From assembly GCA_001915385.1 (NCBI GenBank), contig MNQK01000007.1, positions 1 to 49,154 of the forward strand: a stretch of DNA of 49,154 bases, in the 5' to 3' direction. The notes under the pieces are model-generated. The model ran no database searches. It was not told the origin of the DNA and saw nothing but the letters and a program-made list of their open reading frames with translations. Shown here in pieces: positions 16,517 to 26,226 of this stretch. Source of the stretch: Bacteroidales bacterium 52_46 (lineage in GTDB: Bacteria; Bacteroidota; Bacteroidia; Bacteroidales; Muribaculaceae). A program made the position numbers and the translations under genes. Every line of letters starts with the position of its first letter. The first letter of the stretch is position 1.

Positions 16517-17017
16517 ATGTCCAATCGCAAACGTTTCTTCGGGAGCTGGGGAACACACAAATGCTATATGAAATCAGAACTTTTAGAACTACTATCTGAG
16601 CCAAAAGAATTAGTTCTTGACGCAAAATTAGCCTATGCGTACATCATTTTATTTAATAAAATTGTAGAACCAAATCCTGAAAAGGAGAAATGGAATGACC
16701 CGGATTTAACCAAAATTTTTAAAGAGTTTGGTATTTCAGAAAAAAATCCCTCTTCTGAAGTCAATACGATTTGGTTCTATACGTCCTCGCAAGAATGCAA
16801 AGCATTCGCATTCCTCAAACACATCAGAAATGCAATTTCTCATGATACCATAAGACAACAAGAAGATATATATTACGTAGTAGACATATGGATGCGTGAT
16901 TGTAACAATGGTAATACAGTAATGAACTGTAATTGCAGCATGTCGTTAACAATCCCAAAAGACAATTTTTGGCCACTAATAGTCAAGGTTTTAAAATCAT
17001 TAAAGAATGTTCAATGA
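16517..17017 (+). CDS. HEPN-domain protein (candidate RNase), pEK499-p136-like
   Basis: A 166-residue soluble, mainly helical protein. Residues RNAISH in FLKHIRNAISHDTIRQ form the RxxxxH motif that defines the HEPN superfamily, where it usually forms the active site of metal-independent RNases in toxin-antitoxin and anti-phage systems. The surrounding layout (long helices, motif at about two thirds, then a beta-rich tail MSLTIPKDNFWPLI) recalls the pEK499-p136-like HEPN group. The start is uncertain: the ATG at 16517 touches the hairpin edge, while the ATG at 16568 (MKSELLELLSEP) begins the likely domain. It is AT-rich compared with neighbours. No protein antitoxin gene is adjacent. Confidence 0.7.
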   Translation: MSNRKRFFGSWGTHKCYMKSELLELLSEPKELVLDAKLAYAYIILFNKIVEPNPEKEKWNDPDLTKIFKEFGISEKNPSSEVNTIWFYTSSQECKAFAFLKHIRNAISHDTIRQQEDIYYVVDIWMRDCNNGNTVMNCNCSMSLTIPKDNFWPLIVKVLKSLKNVQ

Positions 17018-17202
17018 AAACAATCTAAATATAAGGAGAAATTAATTACGATCTGAAACTTTTTAACCTTATTATTCAATGGATTATCGCTTTTTACCTA
17101 CGATTTTGGAACTGACGTTTTTCTATAATATAACCAATCAGTAGAAAAAATGAAGTTGTAGTTACAAAATAGTAAATCAAAAAAAATAATACTAAAATAG
17201 AT

Positions 17203-18575
17203 ATGAAAAAAATCACAAATAGATTTATATCATTGGCTTTATGCTTATCGGGATGCTTAGCTGCTCATGCCTACTCCTTTGAAGTTGACGGAATTTCTTA
17301 TAAAATATATTCTGAGTATGATAAAACAGTTGAAGTTACATCCAAATCCTCCCACTACACAGGTGTAGTTAATATTCCGTCTACTGTAAACTTTATTGGC
17401 GAAACTTATAGCGTGACAGAAATTGGAGAATCAGCATTCAGCGGCTGTACCGGGCTGACATCGGTATCCATTCCAAATTCCGTTACTTATATTGGTTGCG
17501 ATGCATTCAGCGGCTGCACCGGGCTGACATCAGTATCCATTCCAAACTCCGTTACTTGCATTAATCTCGGCGCATTCAGCGGATGCTCCGGTCTGACATC
17601 AGTAAACATCCCAAACGCCGTTACTTATATTGGTATCCACACGTTCAGCGGCTGCTCTGGCCTAACCTCTATTGTCATTCCAAACTCCGTTACTTACATT
17701 GGAAACTACGCTTTCAGAGACTGCACAAAACTGACAGAAATTGCTGTAGATGACAATAATCCGAATTATTGTTCAATTAACGGTGTTTTTTATACTAAAG
17801 ATAAAACAATTCTTATCCAATTTCCCATAGGCAATGAAACTTCTTTTTTTGAGATTCCAAACTCCGTTACTAATATTTACGACTACGCTTTCTACAAATG
17901 TAGTGGTTTGACTTCGGTTTCCATCCCAAACTCCGTTACTGAAATTGGGAGCTACGCATTCCATGACTGCAGCAGCTTGACATCAGTGACCATTCCAAAC
18001 TCCGTTACTTACATTGGAGGTGCGGCCTTCGAACGCTGCACCAGTCTGATCTCAGTATCTATTCCAAATTCCGTTGCATCAATTCCTTGGTACGCATTCC
18101 AAGGCTGCAGCAGCTTGACATCAATCTCAATTCCAATCTCCGTTACTTCGATTGAGAGCAACGCATTCCAAGGCTGCTCCAATCTGATCTCAGTTTCAAT
18201 TCCAAACTCTGTTACATCGATTGGTAGATATGCATTCCTCGGCTGTAACAATCTGCAACGTATATATTGTAGCATAAAGTACCGCTCGAATGCAACCCAT
18301 CTTTTTCAGCTGAGAATTATATAAATACGACATTATCTGGACTTGTCGGAACTCGGGATGCATACGAAAAAGTTGAACCGTGGCGCAATTTCTGGAAAAT
18401 CAAGGAATATGACTTTAGCGGAGTTGATGATATTACAATCGAGGATTATTCTGACTGTCCGGTGGAGATATATAATCTGTCTGGGGTTAAGGTGGGAGAC
18501 TCAAAAGAAAATCTTTCGCCGGGAATTTATATCATGCGTCAAGGCAATAAGGTAGAGAAAATCATGATACAGTAA
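17203..18575 (+). pseudogene. BspA-like leucine-rich repeat protein with a frameshift
   Basis: An exported protein with signal peptide (ITNRFISLALCLSGCLAAHA) and at least twelve LRR_5 repeats of about 23 residues with the core SIPNSVTxIGxxAFxGC. The reading frame breaks near 18276-18278. The annotated frame ends at 18324, but the -1 frame continues from VPLECNPSFSAE through GTRDAYEKVEPWRNFWKI to the sorting-type tail VEIYNLSGVKVGD ending in KVEKIMIQ at 18575. One additional A in the A-run at 18276 would restore a single protein of about 457 residues. The tail closely resembles that of the 1686-residue protein at 42977. It could be a true pseudogene, a phase-variable gene or a base-call error. 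Confidence 0.88.
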
Positions 18576-18703
18576 TTCTGTTGAAAAGATGTTATTTGCG
18601 CTATCTTATATGATAAAGCGGATACAATCCCACATCTTTTCTATATCTATATTATTATTAAACCGCCTTATCGGGGTTGTAAGGCCTATAAGCATTTTTT
18701 ACA

Positions 18704-19183
18704 ATGAAACAGGGAATTAAGCATTTACAGTCACTGATTGCTGTAGCATTATGTATCATTATGTCAACGGCTTTATATAGCTGTAGCGATGACGATGATG
18801 ATGAACCGAACAACAACGCAATTGTCGGCGAATGGATTAAACGTAACGGTGATGATGTTGACATCTACTATCAATTCTCGGCTGATGGCAAAGGCCGTTA
18901 TATTTGTTTATCTGACGAACCGGGGTATGACCCGGAATATCCTGATGCCGTAATCAAACACCCGGTAGACCCTTTCTTATTTGATTATACATTGGACGGA
19001 AATATTCTGACAATGAAAGAGTATTATAATCAATACGAGCCAGAACTTGCGATTTACGTAAATGAAATCGAAATCAATAACAATGTTTTGCAGATGAAAC
19101 GACTCCGTTATAGTTATGATGGTATAGACTGGAACGAGTCTACTTCGGATTGGGAGACATATAAACGTTATTCTTCAAAATAG
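18704..19183 (+). CDS. Lipocalin-like lipoprotein of unknown function
   Basis: A 159-residue exported lipoprotein. The signal sequence ends in ALYSC, with the lipid-modified cysteine followed by an acidic tract SDDDDDEP, as in surface-exposed Bacteroidota lipoproteins. The mature part begins IVGEWIKRNGD and continues in short beta strands (YYQFSADGKGRYICL, DYTLDGNILTMKE, EIEINNNVLQMKRL). This is the pattern of lipocalin-like domains found in many Bacteroides lipoproteins of unknown role. It is followed by a strong terminator at 19205-19243. Confidence 0.8.
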   Translation: MKQGIKHLQSLIAVALCIIMSTALYSCSDDDDDEPNNNAIVGEWIKRNGDDVDIYYQFSADGKGRYICLSDEPGYDPEYPDAVIKHPVDPFLFDYTLDGNILTMKEYYNQYEPELAIYVNEIEINNNVLQMKRLRYSYDGIDWNESTSDWETYKRYSSK

Positions 19184-19204
19184 AAGTAAGTGAGTTATAT
19201 CAAT

Positions 19205-19243
19205 AGCCGCAGATTGGGGTTGAGCCGGTCTGCGGCTTTTTTT
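19205..19243 (+). terminator. Terminator of the lipoprotein gene
   Basis: AGCCGCAGA (19205-19213) pairs with TCTGCGGCT (19229-19237), and the stem runs into a seven-T tract. Confidence 0.9.
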
Positions 19244-19290
19244 ATCGGGGGGATTGACGACTTATGCTGTTTACTTAAACTGAGTTAAAT

Positions 19291-19369
19291 GGTGGTGAGG
19301 GCGTCCAGCCCTCGTGGTAACTTGCAGTGTGTAAGAATAATACCACGAGGGCGAGACGCCCTCGCCCCT
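19291..19369. repeat. Dispersed palindromic repeat, family A copy 2
   Basis: The left arm is GGTGGTGAGGGCGTCCAGCC plus CTCGTGGTA and the right arm is TACCACGAGGGCGAGACGCC plus CTCGCCCCT. The left flank TGCTGTTTACTTA (19266-19278) is also part of the arm in copy 3 at 41614, so this copy seems to have decayed on one side. Confidence 0.8.
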
Positions 19370-19424
19370 ATCCTCCACATGATGGAACCTCTATCCTTCA
19401 CATGATAGAATAAGTGAGGGGGGC

Positions 19425-19770
19425 ACGGCGATGCCTGCGGCATCTTCTATTTGATTAACCCGGTCATGGCGCGCCAGCGCTTTGGCCGTGGGGGTGCCGT
19501 ACGGATATGGAGAGGTTGCCGGAGGCATCGTCAATCTGCATAATGTGGCACTTTCCAAGGCCTTCCATTGTGAGTGAATTGATGATGCCTGCGGCAACAG
19601 TCTGTGGTTTGATGCGGCTGTTCCCGGCCAAGGCGTTGGCACGCCATGACCGGGTTAATCTGATAGAGGATGCCTACGGCAACACCACTGCTCGATGCAT
19701 CCAAGCCCGGCCAAGGCGTTGGCACGCCATGACCGGGTTAATCTGATAGAGGATGCCTGCGGCAACAGCC
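19425..19770. repeat. Cluster of three 60-nt repeats (two direct, one inverted)
   Basis: The unit runs from CCCGGCCAAGGCGTTGGCAC through GCCATGACCGGGTTAATC to GATGCCTGCGGCAAC. Copies lie at about 19623-19685 and 19706-19768 on the plus strand, 83 nt apart, and at about 19425-19492 on the minus strand. The inverted copy differs at several bases. The segment between them (about 19500-19620) contains further GATGCCTGCGGCAAC-like pieces. No protein-coding sense is apparent. Confidence 0.8.
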
Positions 19771-19870
19771 TGTGGTTTGTATTGTTTCTTTTTAAGGATT
19801 ATTTTTTGGATTATTTGGGGGTGGGTAGCAGATTTGTATGAATTTGGTGCGGAATTAAATTATTTTTTTC

Positions 19871-19878
19871 TATCTTTG
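19871..19878 (+). promoter_or_regulatory. Bacteroidota -7 box ahead of the SrfB-like operon
   Basis: TATCTTTG lies in a strongly AT-rich stretch 95 nt before the ATG of the SrfB-like gene. The nearest TTTG is about 24 nt upstream. Transcription from about 19885 would give a leader of about 90 nt. I see no other candidate promoter between genes of the operon. Confidence 0.6.
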
Positions 19879-19973
19879 CTTAATTAAACCTTAAGTAGCT
19901 GTTATAAATTAATCTGAGCAGTTACTTATCAGGCACTTAGCACATTGCACTACAATCATCATTTCTTGACATC

Positions 19974-22900
19974 ATGGATGACCACAAAACCTTACACCTT
20001 ATAGCTGACACCGGCATACAATTCATTACGAACGAAGTGGAGTTCAACGCATCGGAGCCGCTTACACTCAAGAGCGGGCGCATGCTGCGATATTCGTTTG
20101 TGGAGAATGTCGACCCGTTTGACGGGCATATCAGTTTCGACCTGCTGTTCAACCATATCGACGGTAACTGCTGGATACCTGTCAAGCAGCTGCGCAACGA
20201 GGGGTATATCTCGCTCCACCAGAACGGCAGCGAGGAGCTTGACGAGACGGGCGTGCCGCGTATGCGCGACGATGTGTCGACAGCGCTGCTCGAATCGTAC
20301 GCCGACGAGGATGACTCGATAATCAACATAAACACGTTCGAGAGTTTCAGGGTGAAAAATCCGGCGAATCCGGCCGACAAGTTGCCGGCTTTCGAACTGC
20401 TGCTTGACAAATGGCTGCCGATGCCGATGTTTGAGACCGACCCGTCGGGTGCCACGATGGGTGTGCCGATGGGATGGTGCCGCGTGATGATACGCCGCAC
20501 GGGTGAAGGCGCAGTGAAAGGTGCGTCGAGATACAGCCTGACGTGGGCGTTTGACACACACTTAGCAGAAAACCCGCTGTCGACCTACTTCCCCTATTTC
20601 TTCGACGAGACGGAGAAGAAGAAAAATTTCGCGCTGTGCGACAAACCCGACGTGCTTTTCAATTTCCTCTCCATCCAGGAGGAGCAGAATGCCGTATCGC
20701 AATACGTGGCGTCGCTTCTCAACATCGACCCGTCGAAGCTAACCCACCACAGATACAAATTCATAGCCTACTATATCTACCTGATTAATTTCCTGCGTCT
20801 GAGCGGAGCGGCGCCCAAGGTGACGCTGTACAACCCTACGGAGGGGGATGTGAATGTCGACATGGTGCTCGACATCGGCAATTCGCGCACGTGCGGCGTG
20901 CTGTTTGAGGACGGCGATTTCACCCGCTCGGTGATGCTTGAGCTGCGCAACCTTACGTCGCCGTGGGTCACGTACAAGAATCCGTTTGACATGCGCCTCG
21001 TGTTCCGCCGCGCCGATTTCGGCAACGACCTGATACTGCCGGAGGAAGCGTTCAACTGGAAGAGCATAGTCCGTGTGGGCGAGGAGGCGCGTACGCTCGT
21101 GTACCACTCGATAGAGGACAGCGGCATAGCCGAGCGCGCCAACAACTATTCGTCGCCCAAGCGCTATCTCTGGGACAGAAAGAAGTCGCAGGCACGCTGG
21201 GAATTTCTCGTGACCGACACCGACCCGTTCAACATACGACAGTCGCCCAACATCTTCTTAGAGAATTTCACCGACATGTTCGACGAGCGGGGCAGCTTCA
21301 AGGAGAAAGCCGACACGGTCAACATATTCGACATGGCGCCGGAGGATACCAATTCCGACTGCCACTATTCGCGTTCGTCGATGATGACATTCGTGATGGT
21401 GGAGGTGCTTCAGCAAGCCATCGCGCAGATCAACTCGCCGGCGTTCCGCGCCAAGCACGGCCGCATCGACTGCCGCCGCCGGTTGCGCAACGTGGTCATC
21501 ACCTGCCCTACCGCCATGCCGCGCACCGAGCAGATAACGCTGCGCCAAAGCATGGTCGACGCACAGAAAGCGATGCTGCGCTGCAACCCGTCGCTCACGC
21601 CGATAAACGTAATCCCGTCGCCCGAAGCGCTCAAAATCACCGACGACTTCGACATGAGCGACAAACGCCAATGGAGCTATGACGAGGCTTCGGCATGCCA
21701 GTTGGTATACCTCTACGCCGAGATAGCACAGCGCTACAACGGCAAGATAGATAAATTTTTCGAGGCGAAGGGGCACAGCCGTCGCGAGTTCGCCGACGAG
21801 GGCTACGAGCACAATTCGCTCACTATCGGTTCGATAGACATAGGTGCGGGCACTACCGACATCATGATATGCTCCTACAAATATGAAGGCGAGGAGCAAA
21901 GTTCAATCATACCGGTGCCGCATTTCTACGACAGTTTCTATGTGGCCGGCGACGACATACTGCGCACGATAGTACAGCGCTATGTCATCGAGGGACCGGA
22001 GACAGGCATACCGTTCATGGGAAGCATACACAGCGCGCTGCTCGCGCGCCTTATGGCGATGAGCGACGAGGAGCTGCGTGCGCTACCGTGTACGAAGTCG
22101 AAATATACCGACGTGTACCGCACATACGTGGAGGACATCGTCGGATGCCACTCGCCGGAGCGCCGCGAGGAGCGGATACGCTACTTCGCCTCGGTGCTGC
22201 TGCGCGACTTCTTCGGTTATGACAGCGCGATGATGTCGTTCAAGGACCGTCAGGCGCGCGTGGACTTCAACACTCAGATTTCGGTGCCGATAGCACGCAA
22301 GATGATGGATCTGCTGCGACGCAAATTCCCGTCGCGGGTATATGGCTATGAGGAGATTTTCTCCGACCTGAAACCCTCCGACCATCTTCTCAACCACTTT
22401 GCCAACCATTTCGGATTCCGCTTCGAGGAGCTGTCGTGGCGTTACGACCCCGAGGAGATAGGCTCGATGGTGCGCGCAACGATGGAACCGCTGATGAAGC
22501 AGCTGTCGATACTGCTCTACGCCTACAAGTGCGACATCCTCGTGATGGCCGGCCGTCCGACCACCATCGACGCGATACCGGAGCTGTTCATCAAATACTA
22601 CCCGATGTCGCCCGACCGCATCATCTGCCTTAACGACTACCGTGTGGGCACATGGTATCCGTTTGCCGACGGACAGGGATATTTCTACGACCAGAAATCG
22701 GTAGTGGCCGTGGGCGCGATGGTAGGATACATGGCGTCGACAACCGGATTCAACGGCATGCGCATCGACTTCAAGGAGATGATACGGCGCATGAAGCCGA
22801 CGGCCAACTTCATCGGTTTCTATGACGACAAGACGCAACAGGTGAAAAAATCGCTGCTTCTGCCCGACAAGTCGAACGCATCGACAACCATCGGGTCGTT

Positions 22901-23174
22901 CCCGGTATTCCTCGGGTGCAAGCAGTTTGACTCGCCGCTCTATCAGGCACGTCCGCTCTACGGGCTGTATTTCAGCGGCAAGCACCACGAGCCGGTGCGC
23001 ATCACGCTGACACGCTCCTACCAGGAGGACCGTGAGGTGGTAGAGGTAGAGGAGATAACCGACATACAGGGCAACACCCTCCCGAAATCAACCATCGAGA
23101 TAGTGCAGCAGTCGATTGTAGCCGACGGCAAGCACTGGCTGGACAAAGGCGAATTCGAGCTCTCATTAAAATAA
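19974..23174 (+). CDS. SrfB-like actin/Hsp70-fold ATPase
   Basis: A 1066-residue soluble protein, first of the ten-gene operon. An all-new N-terminal region (1 to about 290) precedes an actin/Hsp70-type ATPase core. The phosphate-1 loop is VDMVLDIGNSRTCGVLF at 295-311. The phosphate-2 loop is GSIDIGAGTTDIMI at 619-632, and the adenosine loop VMAGRPTTID is at 857-866. The segment DRIICLNDYRVGTWYPF followed by QKSVVAVGAMVGY is characteristic, as I recall, of the SrfB family named after the SsrB-regulated srfABC operon of Salmonella. The function of SrfB is unknown. It is followed after 21 nt by the SrfC-like gene, as in srfABC. Family membership is judged from motifs and the partner gene, not from a search. 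Confidence 0.8.
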   Translation: MDDHKTLHLIADTGIQFITNEVEFNASEPLTLKSGRMLRYSFVENVDPFDGHISFDLLFNHIDGNCWIPVKQLRNEGYISLHQNGSEELDETGVPRMRDDVSTALLESYADEDDSIININTFESFRVKNPANPADKLPAFELLLDKWLPMPMFETDPSGATMGVPMGWCRVMIRRTGEGAVKGASRYSLTWAFDTHLAENPLSTYFPYFFDETEKKKNFALCDKPDVLFNFLSIQEEQNAVSQYVASLLNIDPSKLTHHRYKFIAYYIYLINFLRLSGAAPKVTLYNPTEGDVNVDMVLDIGNSRTCGVLFEDGDFTRSVMLELRNLTSPWVTYKNPFDMRLVFRRADFGNDLILPEEAFNWKSIVRVGEEARTLVYHSIEDSGIAERANNYSSPKRYLWDRKKSQARWEFLVTDTDPFNIRQSPNIFLENFTDMFDERGSFKEKADTVNIFDMAPEDTNSDCHYSRSSMMTFVMVEVLQQAIAQINSPAFRAKHGRIDCRRRLRNVVITCPTAMPRTEQITLRQSMVDAQKAMLRCNPSLTPINVIPSPEALKITDDFDMSDKRQWSYDEASACQLVYLYAEIAQRYNGKIDKFFEAKGHSRREFADEGYEHNSLTIGSIDIGAGTTDIMICSYKYEGEEQSSIIPVPHFYDSFYVAGDDILRTIVQRYVIEGPETGIPFMGSIHSALLARLMAMSDEELRALPCTKSKYTDVYRTYVEDIVGCHSPERREERIRYFASVLLRDFFGYDSAMMSFKDRQARVDFNTQISVPIARKMMDLLRRKFPSRVYGYEEIFSDLKPSDHLLNHFANHFGFRFEELSWRYDPEEIGSMVRATMEPLMKQLSILLYAYKCDILVMAGRPTTIDAIPELFIKYYPMSPDRIICLNDYRVGTWYPFADGQGYFYDQKSVVAVGAMVGYMASTTGFNGMRIDFKEMIRRMKPTANFIGFYDDKTQQVKKSLLLPDKSNASTTIGSFPVFLGCKQFDSPLYQARPLYGLYFSGKHHEPVRITLTRSYQEDREVVEVEEITDIQGNTLPKSTIEIVQQSIVADGKHWLDKGEFELSLK

Positions 23175-23195
23175 CAAGCAGCATCAGGCATCATC

Positions 23196-26114
23196 ATGAA
23201 AAAATCGATACAGACCCAGATAAACAATATAAACGACGCCTTAGCGTGGCTCAAGGTGAACAAACCGGACCAATATGAGCAGCGTTTCCTGCAATTGGTC
23301 AGCGAACGCTGCCGCCTGCGCAAACTTGCGGCCACCGAACTGGAAAATCCCGCGATAGCGGCCTACGGAGAGAGCCAGAAGGGAAAATCGTACGTCATAA
23401 CCAATCTGCTGAGCGACAACGGCAAACCGTTCACCGTCACAGCTCCCGACCGCGAATATGACTTCGTGAAGGAAATCAACCCCATCACCAACAACGTGGA
23501 GGCTACCGGCGTCGTGACCCGTTTCACCACTTTCGCCAACGAGCCGGCACGGTACAACGCGCAGTATCCCGTACTTATCAAGCTGCTCGGCATGAGCGAG
23601 ATTGCGACGATACTCTGCGACGGATACCACAGCGACATAACCGACTACCAAAGCTATTCCGACACCGAGCTCAAGGACATATCTACCGAAATATACGAGG
23701 CTTACAAAGAGCGCCCGGCGCTCACCAACCCCGTGGTGGTCGAGGATGACATACTCGACATGAAGTATTACCTGCAGCGGTGCACCGGCGGCAGCACGCA
23801 GTCACTCATACGCTCGCCCTATTTCGAGCGCGTGGCGCTGATAGCGCGCCGTGTGGAGGCATCGGAGTGGAGCCGGATATTCGCTCCGCTGTGGCACCGC
23901 AACCCGACGCTGACCAACCTGTTCCAGCGGCTTAGCGAAGCGCTGCGCAACCTCAACTATGCAAAGACGGTGTATCTGCCTATCGACGCGGTGCTCAACA
24001 CCAACCAGACGCTTATGTCGGTGCAGCGCATCAACGAACTCGGCAATAAAGAGAAAACCGAGGATGCGGCGTTCACACGTGTGCTCATAGCGGAGCCCAA
24101 CGGGGCAAGCCGCGTGATAGACCGCTACGACAAGAGCGAGCTGTCGGCACTGTGCGCCGAAGCGGTATTCAAGGTCGAGGAGCGTTTTCTCGACTCCGAG
24201 CTGTCATACGACATGACGATGATTACCGACCCCGCTGTCAGGGGGATGCTTCCTGCCGGACCGTTCAAGAAAGACATAATACGCCATACCGACCTTCTCG
24301 ACTTCCCCGGAGCACGCGCACGCAACCAGCTCAAGGAGGAAAATCTCGACAAGACCGACGCCAAGAGCGCGATGACCAATGACGCCAACGTGTATCTGCG
24401 CGGAAAGGTGGCCTATCTGTTCAACCGCTACAGCGACAGCGGCCTCATCAACATACTGCTGTTCTGCCACGACAACGCACAGCGCAACGACGACACATTA
24501 TATATAACGATAGAGAACTGGGTGAAACAGTACGTGGGCGACTCGGCTCAGCAACGCGCACGCACGCTGAAGCTGACCGGCGGCGTGTCGCCGTTCTTCC
24601 TCATCGCCACGAAGTTCAACATCGACATGACGATGGCCGACGCCAACGCCGACGATGTGGCCAACTCGCGCACCGCCATCGACCAGCGCTGGGCCGACCG
24701 CTTCAACATCGTGCTGTACAAGGAGGTAATCCACGGCAACGACGCCGAGTGGTTCAAAAACTGGGTTGCAGAGGGCGAGACATTCAAGAACACCTACCTG
24801 CTGCGCGACTACAAATATTCCGGCGACACCGGCAAAGGCAACAACCTCTACACAGGATTCCGCGAGACTGGACGCGAGCAGAAACCGGCTATGGATGCGG
24901 TGTACTACGACAGGATGCGCACCTCGTTTATCGAAAGCCCGCACACGCGCAAATTTTTCGCCAATCCGGCGTGCTCGTGGGATGTGGCCGCAACGCAGAA
25001 CAATGACGGCGCCCTCTACCTCTTCCAGCAGCTTGCCATCGCCGCCGCCAACATGGAGGTGACGCGCCGCGAACTGACGGCGACAGCGCTCAAAAACATA
25101 GGCAAATCGCTCCACGACATACTCAAAGGCTACTACCACGCCAACGACGCGGCCGCACAGCTGCTTCAGGACATGAACCAGGCATGCGCCATACGCCGCG
25201 AGCTGATATTCGCCTGCAACCGCGACAGTTATTTCTTCGGCCGCATGATACGCGAGCTCCAGATTACCGAGAAGGAGCTTTACAACAGCATCTACGACCT
25301 CGTCAACTCATCGGAGATGAACGACTCGCGCAATGACTCGCGTAACTACGAAATAATCCGCAAGGATATAGGCCGACGCCTCGACCGGTGCACTACCGAC
25401 GACATGAAATGGGAGTGCGTGATGATGGGCTACAACCTGCCTGACCGCGAGGCTGCCGAAGCATTCCTCGCCGACAAGGGCGTAGACGCCGCCAAACTCT
25501 TCGCCGGCAACTTCAAGCGCAAGACCAATTCGGCGATAATAGCCGAAAACGTATACAACACCTGGAAAGAGTCAATCAAGAAACCGGAGTCAATCAACAA
25601 ACTGTGCGACAACGGAGCGTTTGACCCTATCGAGATGTCGGCGCTTGTAGACAACATCGAGCTGACGGCCCGCAAGCTGCGTCTCGAGGAGACTCTCGAT
25701 AAAGTCATCGAGGAGCATGTCAAGGTAATGAACGTAAGCGGCATCAACCTGAGCCTCATCGCCGACCTGATGGCTTCGAAAATCAATGATTTCATCAGCG
25801 ATTTAGGCTACGGACAGCGCACCGACGAGGAGCGCGCCGCCGCCAACCGCCTCGTCGACGAGAACCCGATGAAATTCGACCCGCTTGAATATATCACGCA
25901 CGACCATCCGGAAAATTATACGCAGGAGGAGCTGACCGACATGTTCGACCAGCTTATCGACCGTCCGGACGGGGTGACGCAGGCATTCGAGAACAACTAT
26001 TTCAAATGGATAGAGTTCATGATTGTATCATTCCTGCTCAAAGGCCAGATAATAGACTACGACATCGAGGCCAACAACCGCATAGGGCGTCTGATAGAAC
26101 AAATCATAAAATAG
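23196..26114 (+). CDS. SrfC-like dynamin-type P-loop GTPase
   Basis: A 972-residue soluble protein. The P-loop GESQKGKS is at 58-65, after the strand NPAIAAYG. A G3-like DFPG (369-372, in HTDLLDFPGARAR) and a G4-like TKFN (472-475, in FFLIATKFN) follow. The DxPG form of G3 and the very long insertion between G1 and G3 recall dynamin-like and SrfC/Virul_Fac proteins. The C-terminal half is helical, and conserved-looking arginine-rich patches (CAIRRELIFACNRDSYFFGRM) may contact the partner. No membrane segment is seen. Adjacent placement to an SrfB-like ATPase supports the SrfC assignment. Nucleotide preference (GTP or ATP) is inferred. Confidence 0.72.
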   Translation: MKKSIQTQINNINDALAWLKVNKPDQYEQRFLQLVSERCRLRKLAATELENPAIAAYGESQKGKSYVITNLLSDNGKPFTVTAPDREYDFVKEINPITNNVEATGVVTRFTTFANEPARYNAQYPVLIKLLGMSEIATILCDGYHSDITDYQSYSDTELKDISTEIYEAYKERPALTNPVVVEDDILDMKYYLQRCTGGSTQSLIRSPYFERVALIARRVEASEWSRIFAPLWHRNPTLTNLFQRLSEALRNLNYAKTVYLPIDAVLNTNQTLMSVQRINELGNKEKTEDAAFTRVLIAEPNGASRVIDRYDKSELSALCAEAVFKVEERFLDSELSYDMTMITDPAVRGMLPAGPFKKDIIRHTDLLDFPGARARNQLKEENLDKTDAKSAMTNDANVYLRGKVAYLFNRYSDSGLINILLFCHDNAQRNDDTLYITIENWVKQYVGDSAQQRARTLKLTGGVSPFFLIATKFNIDMTMADANADDVANSRTAIDQRWADRFNIVLYKEVIHGNDAEWFKNWVAEGETFKNTYLLRDYKYSGDTGKGNNLYTGFRETGREQKPAMDAVYYDRMRTSFIESPHTRKFFANPACSWDVAATQNNDGALYLFQQLAIAAANMEVTRRELTATALKNIGKSLHDILKGYYHANDAAAQLLQDMNQACAIRRELIFACNRDSYFFGRMIRELQITEKELYNSIYDLVNSSEMNDSRNDSRNYEIIRKDIGRRLDRCTTDDMKWECVMMGYNLPDREAAEAFLADKGVDAAKLFAGNFKRKTNSAIIAENVYNTWKESIKKPESINKLCDNGAFDPIEMSALVDNIELTARKLRLEETLDKVIEEHVKVMNVSGINLSLIADLMASKINDFISDLGYGQRTDEERAAANRLVDENPMKFDPLEYITHDHPENYTQEELTDMFDQLIDRPDGVTQAFENNYFKWIEFMIVSFLLKGQIIDYDIEANNRIGRLIEQIIK

Positions 26115-26226
26115 AAGAGAGCGGCGCGCGAATCACGGATAACGGCAGAATTTAATCATAATCAACCGAAGCGTACCGCGCCGGCGCCAATACACGACGA
26201 AACAACAATACAAAAGAGATAACAAA

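Noticed and set aside
19425..19770. CRISPR array or coding region
   Set aside because: Only three units, one inverted, with irregular spacing; the open frames merely reflect the repeats.
22083..22988. 301-codon minus-strand frame inside the SrfB-like gene
   Set aside because: Antisense shadow, no promoter and no recognisable domain.
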